A DNA stretch of 6,824 nucleotides from Sulfuritalea sp. (GTDB taxonomy: Bacteria; Pseudomonadota; Gammaproteobacteria; Burkholderiales; Rhodocyclaceae). The DNA lies in NCBI GenBank assembly GCA_022843505.1, contig JALHNN010000009.1, positions 10,657 through 17,480 on the forward strand, given 5' to 3'. A program made the translations under genes and the position numbers. The notes below the pieces were generated by a model, which saw nothing but the letters and a program-made list of their open reading frames with translations, ran no database searches and had not been told where the DNA came from. Positions 1 to 6,346 of this stretch are shown here, piece after piece. Position 1 is the stretch's first letter, and each line of letters starts with the position of its first letter.

Positions 1-2
1 AC

Positions 3-359
3 CACGGCGACAGCCCGCTGATCTCGCAGCTCTACCACGAGAAGCTGATCGAGGCGGTGGCGGTGCACCAGACCGCCACCTTCGAGGCCGGCGTCATGTT
101 CGCCCGCGCCGAGGGCATCATCCCGGCGCCCGAGTCCGCCCACGGCATCCGCGCCTGCATCGACGAGGCGCTGCGCTGCAAGGCCAGTGGCGAGGCCAAG
201 ACGCTGTTCTTCAACCTCTCCGGCCACGGCCACTTCGACATGGCCGCCTACCAGGACTATTTCGCCGGCAAGCTGGAGGACTTCGAGTATCCCGAGGAAG
301 CGATCAAGGCCTCGATCGCCAAGCTGCCGCAAGTGGATTGGCCGCCAAAGGCGGCCTGA
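3..359 (+). CDS. TrpB-like (TrpB2-type) PLP-dependent tryptophan synthase beta chain, C-terminal part (5' end outside window)
   Basis: Only the last 118 codons are present. The frame is open from the left edge (codons from position 3) and stops at TGA 357-359. The visible residues include EGIIPAPESAH, an IDEALRCK segment and a glycine-rich FNLSGHGHFDM stretch. These are typical of the C-terminal part of the TrpB2 branch of tryptophan synthase beta, where the equivalent of the canonical TrpB GSHA and NLSGRGDKD motifs helps bind the PLP phosphate. TrpB-type enzymes condense indole and serine to tryptophan; TrpB2 proteins often lack a partner alpha subunit, and their physiological role is less certain. 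The protein is cytosolic. It is the last gene of its transcript, since a strong terminator follows 26 nt after the stop. The internal GTG at 57 is not the real start because coding similarity continues upstream of it. Family assignment is by recognition of motifs only. Confidence 0.85.
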   Translation, partial: HGDSPLISQLYHEKLIEAVAVHQTATFEAGVMFARAEGIIPAPESAHGIRACIDEALRCKASGEAKTLFFNLSGHGHFDMAAYQDYFAGKLEDFEYPEEAIKASIAKLPQVDWPPKAA

Positions 360-385
360 AGAAGCCGTTCGGAACACAGAACAGG

Positions 386-407
386 GGGAGGCGAAAGCCT
401 CCCTTTT
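386..407 (+). terminator. Rho-independent terminator of the trpB-like gene
   Basis: A perfect 7-bp GC-rich stem, GGGAGGC (386-392) with GCCTCCC (397-403), closes a GAAA tetraloop and is followed directly by TTTT (404-407). It lies 26 nt past the trpB-like stop codon. The geometry is textbook for an intrinsic terminator on the + strand and separates that gene from the kinase gene downstream. Confidence 0.85.
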
Positions 408-492
408 CATTGCCGTGGTCCGACGCCCGGCTCGATGGGAAATGAGGCCGATACAGCAGCGCCAAACGGGGCTTCGCGTCACGGGATTTCTA

Positions 493-510
493 TTGCTTTC
501 GCAGTATGAT
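493..510 (+). promoter_or_regulatory. Weak candidate promoter region for the hybrid kinase
   Basis: The 251-nt gap between the trpB-like stop and the kinase start at 611 holds the terminator at 386-407. After it the only promoter-like element I see is TATGAT at 505-510, a fair sigma70 -10 match. No good -35 hexamer sits 16-18 nt upstream; TTGCTT at 493-498 is too close. If this -10 is used, transcription would start near 517. That would place the ATG at 506 upstream of the transcript and favour a kinase start at 530 or 611. This is low-confidence inference. Confidence 0.2.
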
Positions 511-610
511 TCGCCACCAGCCTTCGATCATGCGGCCTTGCGCCGCCCGATCAGAGATCGATTTGAACCATGAAGCGCCTACGCCTTTGCTGAATCCTGA
601 CCCTGTGCGC

Positions 611-2953
611 ATGGCACCGAAGCCAACCCATCACCTCGTTTCGCGAGTCCCCTGGCGGATGGCGCTGCTATGGACGCTGGTGGTCGGCGCTTCGCTCACC
701 TGGACTCTGCTCGTGTACCAGCGCGAGCAAATGAACACGGCCTATGCCGAAGCCCGCGCCAATCTCAACAAGGACATCACCGTCCGCCGCTGGGCGACCG
801 ATCACGGCGGCGTCTATGTGCCGCTCACGGAACAGCAGAAGTCCGTGCCCTTTCTCAATCACGTACCGGGTCGCGACGTCGAGACCACGGACGGAAAGCA
901 GTTGACGCTGTTGAATCCGGCCTCGATCGTGCGCCAGATCATGGACCGCTATGCACGGGACTATGGGATCAAGGGGCGCATCACGGGGCTGAAGTACCTC
1001 AATCCGGCCAATGCGCCGGACGACTGGGAGAAACAGCAGATCGAATCCTTCCATCGCGGCGACCGAAAGGAAGTCTGGGAAGTCACCGAGATCGCCGGCC
1101 AACCCTACCTGCGCCACTTGCGGGCGATGTACATGGAGGAAGGCTGCGACAAATGCCACGCCATCCTCGGCTACAAGACCGGCGACCTGCGCGGCGCGAC
1201 CGGCTTGAACCTGCCGCTGGCGGACTATTATCAAAAAATTCGCCAGGCGCGCATCGACCTCGGCATCACCCATGGCCTGATCTGGCTGCTGGGCATCGCC
1301 GGCATCGGCACCGCGTCGCGTGCGCTGGAAAGACGCGACTACGAACTGAGCCGCGCGCAATCGATCATCGATTCCACCCATGACGCCATCGTCGGCATGG
1401 ACATACATGGCACCATCACCACCTGGAACCCCGGTGCCGAGCGGCTGTTCGGGTATCCCGGACACGAAGTGATCGGCGTTTCGATGCGCATGCTGCTGCC
1501 GCCGGAGCAGGCCGGAGAAGAGGCCGAGATCCTCGGTCGAATCGCCGGGGGCGAACGCATCGAGAACCTGGAAACCGTGCGTCGGCGCAGGGATGGCGGC
1601 CTGATCGACATCGCGGCGACCTTCTCGCCGATCTACGATGCCAGCGGAAAGATTGTCGGCGCCTCGAAGATCGCGCGCGACATCACCGAACGCAAGCGTG
1701 CCGCGATCGAACTCGAGCGCTACCGCAACAACCTCGAGGAGCAGGTCAGGGAGCGCACCGCCGAATTGACGCTGGCCAAGGAAGCGGCCGAAGCGGCCAA
1801 CGTCGCGAAAAGCCGCTTCCTCGCCAACATGAGCCACGAAATCCGCACGCCGATGAACGGCATCATGGGCATGGCCCACCTGCTGCGCCGCGACGGCGTC
1901 ACCCCCAGGCAGGCAAAGCGCCTCGACACCATAGACATTTCGGCCAAGCATCTGCTCGAGATCATCAACAACATCCTCGACCTGTCGAAGATCGAAGCGG
2001 GAAAACTGACCCTCGAGGAAGTGCCGCTGCGGGTCGAGGCCTTGCTCGACAACGTCAGGGAATTCCTCGCCGAGCGTGCGAAGGAGGCCGGCCTGGCGCT
2101 GCGCATCGAGCCGGCCGTCGGCCTGCCGCCCCTGCTCGGCGACCCGACCCGGATCGAGCAGTGCCTGCTCAACTACGCCACCAACGCCATCAAGTTCACC
2201 GAGAAGGGCACGGTCACCATCCGGGTCGTCACGCTCGCGGAAGCGAATGAATCCATGCAGCTCCGATTCGAAGTCGAGGACACCGGCATCGGCATCGAGC
2301 CCGCGGCGGCGGCGCGGCTGTTTTCCGCCTTCGAGCAGGCCGACAATTCCACCACCCGCAAATATGGCGGCACCGGGCTCGGGCTGGCCATCACCAAGCA
2401 CCTGGCCGCAATGATGGGCGGCACGGCCGGCACGGAAAGCCGGCTTGGCGAAGGCAGCCGCTTCTGGTTTACTGCGACGCTGAAAAAAGGCGCCGGCTTG
2501 CCCGACGGGGACCCTGCCGCGCCGATGGACGCCGAGTCGACGCTGCGCGATCGTTACGCCGCCTGCCACATCCTGGTGGTCGACGACGAACCGATCAACC
2601 TCGAGGTCGTAAGGCTGGCGCTCGAGCCCACGGGGCTGGCTATCGATACGGCGCAGGACGGCGGCGAGGCCACGTCCTTGGCATTGAACAAGATCTACGA
2701 TGCGATCCTGATGGACGTGCAAATGCCCAATATCGACGGCCTCGAGGCCACCAAAGTCATTCGCGCCATCCCCGGATACGCCGACATTCCCATCATCGCC
2801 ATGACCGCAAACGTCTTCCTCGAGGACAAGGCGCGCTGCCTGGCCGCCGGCATGAACGACTTCCTGGCCAAACCCTTCGAGCCGCGCGAGCTGATGGCGA
2901 CGCTCCTGCGCCAAATCGAGAAGCACGGGGAAGCGCGGAATCCCGGGCGGTAG
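611..2953 (+). CDS. Hybrid sensor histidine kinase/response regulator with periplasmic Tll0287-like (DUF3365) heme-c domain and PAS domain
   Basis: Numbering is from the ATG at 611 (780 aa). TM1 is about 19-36, with a periplasmic domain about 37-216 and TM2 about 217-237. The periplasmic part looks like the Tll0287-like/DUF3365 sensor family and carries CDKCH (C179, C182, H183), a covalent heme-c motif, so redox or a diatomic ligand is the likely input. Next come a PAS domain (about 246-360), a coiled-coil linker and HisKA with phospho-acceptor H409 in SHEIRTP. The HATPase domain has an N box with N521/N525, a DTGIGI G1 box and GGTGLGL at 586-592. The C-terminal receiver has D658/D659, phospho-acceptor D702, T732 and K754. 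All catalytic residues are present. There is no HPt or DNA-binding domain, so phosphate probably passes to an HPt or regulator encoded elsewhere. The same frame is open to ATGs at 506 (815 aa) and 530. I prefer 611 because the extra 35 residues have weak third-position GC and 611 gives a normal short lead into TM1. None of these starts has a clear Shine-Dalgarno. Confidence 0.93.
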   Translation: MAPKPTHHLVSRVPWRMALLWTLVVGASLTWTLLVYQREQMNTAYAEARANLNKDITVRRWATDHGGVYVPLTEQQKSVPFLNHVPGRDVETTDGKQLTLLNPASIVRQIMDRYARDYGIKGRITGLKYLNPANAPDDWEKQQIESFHRGDRKEVWEVTEIAGQPYLRHLRAMYMEEGCDKCHAILGYKTGDLRGATGLNLPLADYYQKIRQARIDLGITHGLIWLLGIAGIGTASRALERRDYELSRAQSIIDSTHDAIVGMDIHGTITTWNPGAERLFGYPGHEVIGVSMRMLLPPEQAGEEAEILGRIAGGERIENLETVRRRRDGGLIDIAATFSPIYDASGKIVGASKIARDITERKRAAIELERYRNNLEEQVRERTAELTLAKEAAEAANVAKSRFLANMSHEIRTPMNGIMGMAHLLRRDGVTPRQAKRLDTIDISAKHLLEIINNILDLSKIEAGKLTLEEVPLRVEALLDNVREFLAERAKEAGLALRIEPAVGLPPLLGDPTRIEQCLLNYATNAIKFTEKGTVTIRVVTLAEANESMQLRFEVEDTGIGIEPAAAARLFSAFEQADNSTTRKYGGTGLGLAITKHLAAMMGGTAGTESRLGEGSRFWFTATLKKGAGLPDGDPAAPMDAESTLRDRYAACHILVVDDEPINLEVVRLALEPTGLAIDTAQDGGEATSLALNKIYDAILMDVQMPNIDGLEATKVIRAIPGYADIPIIAMTANVFLEDKARCLAAGMNDFLAKPFEPRELMATLLRQIEKHGEARNPGR

Positions 2954-2997
2954 GTGTTCTGCGCGCCGCGTCTGGCTCACGCGAAACCTTGCCGCCG

Positions 2998-3013
2998 AAG
3001 CGCCGCGGCGCTT
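2998..3013. repeat. 16-nt perfect palindrome at the left edge of direct repeat R1
   Basis: AAGCGCCGCGGCGCTT is fully self-complementary and lies 45 nt after the kinase stop. The 209-bp repeat begins at its third base. In the second copy only the inner 12 nt (GCGCCGCGGCGC, 5610-5621) remain palindromic. It could form a short hairpin or cruciform, but no T-run follows on either strand, so I do not call it a terminator. Confidence 0.5.
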
Positions 3014-3208
3014 GCCGCATCGCTCAGCGCCGGATGAAAGTCGGCGCTGCAGACACGGCGACTGGACTCAGCCGGCGGCCGGCGGCGAATGACTGGCGGC
3101 GAATTCGGCCGCCGCCGCCTGGAATTCGGCGATGGCTTCGTCGCTGATCTCTTCGCCGCATTCGTAGCAACAGGCCCTGCCCTTGAGGCGATCGACCCAG
3201 CGGCAGCC
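3000..3208. repeat. 209-bp perfect direct repeat, left copy (R1)
   Basis: Reading base by base, 3000-3208 is identical to 5610-5818, both in the same orientation and offset by 2610 bp. Identity ends sharply: 2999 (A) differs from 5609 (T), and 3209 (C) differs from 5819 (G). R1 lies in the gap between the kinase stop (2953) and the chemoreceptor stop (3282). It contains the minus-strand codons 18-63 and the downstream flank of the zinc-ribbon gene found intact at R2. A hairpin AGCGCCG (3026-3032) with CGGCGCT (3042-3048) lies within it, without a T-run. The absence of any mismatch implies a recent duplication, or continuing gene conversion. Confidence 0.97.
3068..3208 (-). pseudogene. 5'-truncated duplicate of the 63-aa zinc-ribbon gene
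   Basis: On the minus strand this stretch reads exactly residues 18-63 of the intact zinc-ribbon protein at 5678-5869 and ends at the same TGA (3070-3068). The fragment begins precisely at a codon boundary (Gly18). It lacks the N-terminal 17 residues, including the first zinc knuckle cysteines (C14, C17). Upstream of 3208 the frame stays open to about 3322 but has no ATG, GTG or TTG, and two TGA codons (3328-3323) close it further up. It is therefore very unlikely to be translated on its own. I read it as a dead partial copy made by the same event that placed the chemoreceptor gene here. Confidence 0.75.
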
Positions 3209-3281
3209 CGGCGGAAAATGGTGACCGCATCGGCGGATGCATTGTCGCGAGCGCGTTTGTCCGCCGCAGCACCAGCGCTGG
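3209..3281. other. Short spacer between repeat R1 and the chemoreceptor stop, with small inverted repeats
   Basis: These 73 nt hold no start-to-stop coding region. Two small inverted repeats are visible: the 12-nt palindrome ACCAGCGCTGGT (3271-3282), touching the chemoreceptor stop codon, and GCATC (3227-3231) with GATGC (3236-3240) around a 4-nt loop. On the minus strand the second hairpin is followed about 8 nt later by TTTT. It could be a poor terminator for the chemoreceptor transcript, but the spacing is too wide to be convincing. Confidence 0.35.
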
Positions 3282-5219
3282 TTAGCGAGGCGCCCTGTCC
3301 CCTGGCTCCATCTTGAAGAACCTCATCAACTCCTGAAGCTGCGCGGCTTGGCCGCCCATTTCTTCAGCCGTGGCGGCAAGCTCTTCCGAGGCCGAGGCGT
3401 TCTGCTGCGTGGCCTTGTTGAGCTGCCCCATGGCGCCGTTGATCTGGCCGACGCCCTGGCTCTGCTCCTGGCTGGCGGCAGCGATTTCCTGGACGAGGTC
3501 CGAGGTCTTCTTGATGCTGGGCACCATTTCGTCGAGCAGCTTGCCCGCCTGCTCGGCCATCTTGACGCTGGAACCGGCCAGTTCCCCGATCTCCTGCGCG
3601 GCGACCTGGCTGCGCTCGGCGAGCTTCCTGACTTCGGCGGCAACCACGGCGAAGCCCTTGCCGTGTTCCCCGGCCCGGGCCGCTTCGATGGCGGCGTTCA
3701 AGGCCAGCAGGTTGGTCTGGTAGGCAATGTCGTCGATGATGCCGATCTTGCCGGCGATGGACTTCATGGCTTCGACGGTTTCTCTCACCGCCGAGCCGCC
3801 CTGCGCGGCCTGGCCGGCAGACTTGGTGGCAATGTTGTCCGTGACCTTGGCGTTCTCGGTGTTCCGGGTAATGCTGGCGGCCATCTGTTCCATCGAGGCC
3901 GAGGTCTCCTCGACCGATGCGGCCTGCTCGCTGGAAGATTGCGAGAGCGATTGGGCGGTGGCGGAGACCTGACCCGAAGCGTTGGACAGTTCGTCGGAGG
4001 CGACCTTCACTTCACCGATGATCTGGTTCAATTTGGCGATCAGGTTCTGCTGCGCGGCGAGCATCTGGCCGATCTCGTCTCGGCTGGTAACGTTGATTTT
4101 TGCGGTCAGATCTCCTTCAGCGAGACGTCGGGTGAAGGTGAGTGCTTCCCCGACCGGCAGCGTGATCCAGCGTCGGATGCATAGCCAGGAACCGCCCAGC
4201 AGGAGCAGCAGCGCCAGCACAATCCCAATTGCCAGGCGCTCAACCACTTCTCGGCTGTCCGCCGTGAATTCGTCTTGATAGCTGCCACCGGCGACAACCC
4301 AGTCCCATTTTGCAAAATGCTCATAGGCAACGACCTTGTCGCGCGCCTCCGCATCGCTGGAATTTTTCCATGGATAGCGGATGACGCCAGATTTCCGTTC
4401 GACGATTTCACGGATGAATTCCTTGCCCTGACTGTCCTTCGCGCCGAGCAGAACCGCGCCCTCCTTTTCAGGATGCACCACCAGTTTCCCCAAGTCGGCT
4501 CCGGGCTTGGCATCAAGCACATAGACGTATCCGGTGGTGCCCAGTCTGATCGCACGGATCTTGGCCTTGAGGTGGTTCAAGCCATCCGTAAAGTCCAGGC
4601 CGATGAAGACGATCCCGACCACCCTGCCGGCGCCATCTTTGATCGGCGCGTAATGGGTCATGTAATCCCGGCCAAATAGTCTGGCCTTGCCGACAAACGA
4701 CTCCCCGGCCAATACCTTGGCATAGCCGGGATGTGCTCGGTCCAGTGCCGTGCCGACGGCACGCTCGCCGTTCTCCTTCCTCAATGAGGTCGTGACGCGC
4801 AGAAAATCCTCGCCTTGGCGCGCGAATATCGTGGCCACGCCCCCTGTGATCTCGTTGAAACGGTCGACCGCAGCAAAGTTGAGGTTGAGCATCAGCTTGC
4901 CGCTGCGCAGTACCGGAGTCTTGCGCTCTCCGATCGGCACGGTCGCAGCTTCATCGAGAGTGAATTCTTCAGGGAAACTCGCTGCAAATACTCTTGCCAG
5001 CCGTCCGGCTTCGGCTTCCAGGCTGCCGCTATATGCGTCTATCATGTCCCTGGTGAGCTGCGTGGTGTGCCGCAGATCGTCCAGACTACTTGCTTCGAGC
5101 ACCCGGCCTGTTCGCTGGCTCACCAGAATCGTCGTGCTGCCAAATACCAGAAGCGAGATCACCAGGAGTACCAGGTTGAGCTTTCTCGCGAGCGGCCAAT
5201 GATGTACGTTCAATCGCAT
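3282..5219 (-). CDS. Methyl-accepting chemotaxis protein with double-Cache (Cache_3-Cache_2-like) sensor
   Basis: The protein is 645 aa. A short basic N-terminus is followed by TM1 (about 14-34) and a roughly 290-residue periplasmic sensor. The sensor's LRSGKLMLNLNFAAVDRFNE and YAPIKDGAGRVVGIVFIGLD segments are typical of Cache_3-Cache_2 fusion domains, which bind small ligands such as organic acids. TM2 lies at about 328-348 and a HAMP domain at about 348-402, with its conserved proline at P355 and a DEIG motif. The cytoplasmic signalling domain runs from about 410 to 635, with the near-invariant hairpin tip around 495-531 (DIAYQTNLLALNAAIEAARA) that contacts CheA and CheW. Q/E-rich segments on both arms look like methylation sites. 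There is no C-terminal CheR-binding pentapeptide. The ATG at 5219 is the first possible start, because an in-frame TAA lies 9 nt upstream; no strong Shine-Dalgarno precedes it. No che genes are nearby, so it must feed an array encoded elsewhere. The ligand is unknown. The gene lies between the two copies of the 209-bp repeat. Confidence 0.95.
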   Translation of the reverse strand: MRLNVHHWPLARKLNLVLLVISLLVFGSTTILVSQRTGRVLEASSLDDLRHTTQLTRDMIDAYSGSLEAEAGRLARVFAASFPEEFTLDEAATVPIGERKTPVLRSGKLMLNLNFAAVDRFNEITGGVATIFARQGEDFLRVTTSLRKENGERAVGTALDRAHPGYAKVLAGESFVGKARLFGRDYMTHYAPIKDGAGRVVGIVFIGLDFTDGLNHLKAKIRAIRLGTTGYVYVLDAKPGADLGKLVVHPEKEGAVLLGAKDSQGKEFIREIVERKSGVIRYPWKNSSDAEARDKVVAYEHFAKWDWVVAGGSYQDEFTADSREVVERLAIGIVLALLLLLGGSWLCIRRWITLPVGEALTFTRRLAEGDLTAKINVTSRDEIGQMLAAQQNLIAKLNQIIGEVKVASDELSNASGQVSATAQSLSQSSSEQAASVEETSASMEQMAASITRNTENAKVTDNIATKSAGQAAQGGSAVRETVEAMKSIAGKIGIIDDIAYQTNLLALNAAIEAARAGEHGKGFAVVAAEVRKLAERSQVAAQEIGELAGSSVKMAEQAGKLLDEMVPSIKKTSDLVQEIAAASQEQSQGVGQINGAMGQLNKATQQNASASEELAATAEEMGGQAAQLQELMRFFKMEPGDRAPR

Positions 5220-5609
5220 TTGTCTTTAGTATCCCAAGGAGGCACCATAGTTGAAGTCCGCGTCAGCCGGTGCGGCGGCAGTTGGTTCAATGACTGGAAC
5301 TCAATCGCAACCATTCCTCCATTGCGGAGGCATCGTTTTTATAACGAACGTATTACACCTTCCTTACGCATTCGCTGCGTTTTTGGGGCGAGGCTTTACA
5401 GAATTCACCCATCGCGAAGCGCGTTCCTGCTTTTTCCGATGACAGCGAACTGACGCAGGTAATTCATGCCAGTCAGCCTCGAGTTTGCGGGCCGAGGCGC
5501 CGAGAATCGGCCATCGATCCCGGGGGAACAGGAAATCCAATTGACAATCGGGGAACTTATTGCGCTCGGGCCAGCAGGCCGCAGCGAGGGTCAACGCCTC
5601 CAAGACCAT
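5220..5609 (-). promoter_or_regulatory. Chemoreceptor upstream region (no convincing gene)
   Basis: This 390-nt stretch separates the chemoreceptor start from repeat R2 and looks more AT-rich than the flanking genes. On the minus strand TATAAA (5343-5338) is the best -10 candidate, without a good -35. TAAAGCCT followed 12 nt later by GCAGCGAA (about 5398-5371) faintly resembles a flagellar sigma28 promoter but matches the -10 consensus poorly. A hairpin, CCTCC (5316-5320) with GGAGG (5326-5330), would lie in the leader RNA. On the + strand ACGCA (5366-5370)/TGCGT (5376-5380) followed by TTTT is a weak terminator-like hairpin. I see no tRNA, riboswitch or well-supported ORF here. Confidence 0.35.
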
Positions 5610-5818
5610 GCGCCGCGGCGCTTGCCGCATCGCTCAGCGCCGGATGAAAGTCGGCGCTGCAGACACGGCGACTGGACTCAGCCGGCGGCCGGCGGCGAAT
5701 GACTGGCGGCGAATTCGGCCGCCGCCGCCTGGAATTCGGCGATGGCTTCGTCGCTGATCTCTTCGCCGCATTCGTAGCAACAGGCCCTGCCCTTGAGGCG
5801 ATCGACCCAGCGGCAGCC
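5610..5818. repeat. 209-bp perfect direct repeat, right copy (R2)
   Basis: Identical to 3000-3208, same orientation. This copy sits in its natural context: on the minus strand it covers codons 18-63 and the stop of the intact zinc-ribbon gene plus 68 nt downstream of it. It is therefore probably the parental copy. Together R1 and R2 frame a 2401-bp unique segment (3209-5609) containing the chemoreceptor gene. Confidence 0.97.
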
Positions 5819-5869
5819 GCAGTGGTCGCAGGCCAGTTCCGGCGCCCCATGGGGATTGAAGAAGATCAC
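5678..5869 (-). CDS. Small zinc-ribbon protein (63 aa), function unknown
   Basis: This 63-aa protein has two CxxC knuckles, C14-x2-C17 and C31-x2-C34, 13 residues apart, with extra cysteines at 19 and 30. The pattern is that of a small zinc ribbon binding one metal, a module used for protein or nucleic-acid contacts. The C-terminal third is Ala/Glu-rich and probably helical. There is no signal peptide or membrane segment. The start is GTG (5869-5867), which overlaps the TGA of the preceding gene in a GTGA arrangement. GGAG lies 7 nt upstream (5880-5877), so translation is probably coupled. It is the last gene of the RidA operon. Codons 18 onward are duplicated at 3068-3208. I cannot assign a family; an accessory or scaffold role for the operon's enzymes is only a guess. 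Confidence 0.8.
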   Translation of the reverse strand: MIFFNPHGAPELACDHCGCRWVDRLKGRACCYECGEEISDEAIAEFQAAAAEFAASHSPPAAG

Positions 5870-6333
5870 CGGCAGGCTCCGAGGAAGGCAAGGCCCAGCG
5901 ATTCGAGGAAGTCCTCGTAACCGGCGTCCTGCAGCTGGGCCTTGTTCTTGAAGACGAAGAACATGATGTTGCCGCGGCGGATCGATTTCTTGATGGTCGT
6001 CAGGCCGTCGCCCGCCAGGTCGGCGCGTGCCGCCGCCAGCGCCTCGGCATCGGCCACCAGCAGCAGGTCGACCTTCACCGTGGCCATGCCGGCAAAGCGC
6101 TCGATCGCCGCCTGCATGCCACCGTCCTGCACCTGCCAGGCCAGCATGTCCACCTCGGTGGCGCGCTGCACGCCTCCGAGGTGCTTGCCCGGAAGGATGC
6201 CCGAGGCTTCGCGCGAGACGATGCCGATACGGGCACCGTCGTCCATCTCGGTGAAGACCTCGCGATGGCGGTCGAGCATCGCCTGCCAGTCCGCCAGTTC
6301 CCCGAAGCCGCCGAATTCCACGATTGCATTCAT
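5866..6333 (-). CDS. Conserved-looking hypothetical protein, 155 aa
   Basis: The protein runs from ATG 6333-6331 to TGA 5868-5866. It has no signal peptide, no membrane segment and no motif I recognise with confidence. It looks like a compact alpha/beta protein: a hydrophobic strand near VDLLLVAD (about 88-95), a following Ala-rich helix, a basic stretch KKSIRRG (about 115-121), then IMFFVF and a C-terminal segment ending LGACR. The frame is open to 6513 upstream, but the longer version would overlap most of the 3' end of the preceding gene, so I take 6333, 13 nt after that gene's stop. Only a weak GGAC-like Shine-Dalgarno is visible. It overlaps the zinc-ribbon start by 4 nt, which argues for joint expression. 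Possible kinship to small DsrE-like folds crossed my mind but is unsupported. Confidence 0.82.
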   Translation of the reverse strand: MNAIVEFGGFGELADWQAMLDRHREVFTEMDDGARIGIVSREASGILPGKHLGGVQRATEVDMLAWQVQDGGMQAAIERFAGMATVKVDLLLVADAEALAAARADLAGDGLTTIKKSIRRGNIMFFVFKNKAQLQDAGYEDFLESLGLAFLGACR

Positions 6334-6346
6334 ACGTCCGGGCCCG

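Noticed and set aside
668..2980. Very long minus-strand open frame (770 codons) opposite the hybrid kinase
   Set aside because: It mirrors the kinase in an antisense frame, as is common in GC-rich genes. The plus strand has complete recognisable domains and the antisense product shows none.
3000..3208. Repeat R1/R2 as insertion-sequence ends or an attachment site
   Set aside because: There is no terminal inverted repeat, target duplication or recombinase gene nearby, and the repeat is part of a coding gene. Homologous duplication explains it better.
3237..4184. Plus-strand 315-codon frame antisense to the chemoreceptor signalling domain
   Set aside because: A shadow of the strongly conserved chemoreceptor sequence. 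The product is low-complexity Gly/Leu-rich with no domain.
5371..5398. Flagellar sigma28-like promoter for the chemoreceptor
   Set aside because: The TAAAG half is good but the -10 half matches only about five of eight consensus bases and needs a 12-nt spacer.
5364..5630. Minus-strand 88-codon frame between the chemoreceptor and the zinc-ribbon gene
   Set aside because: Its start lies inside the repeat, no ribosome site was seen, and the product has no recognisable motif. Third-position bias is only moderate. It could be a decayed gene but there is not enough to call it.
5466..5702. Plus-strand 78-codon frame with an AGGT a few bases upstream
   Set aside because: The second half runs antisense through the zinc-ribbon gene and third-position GC is ordinary. 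It is probably chance.
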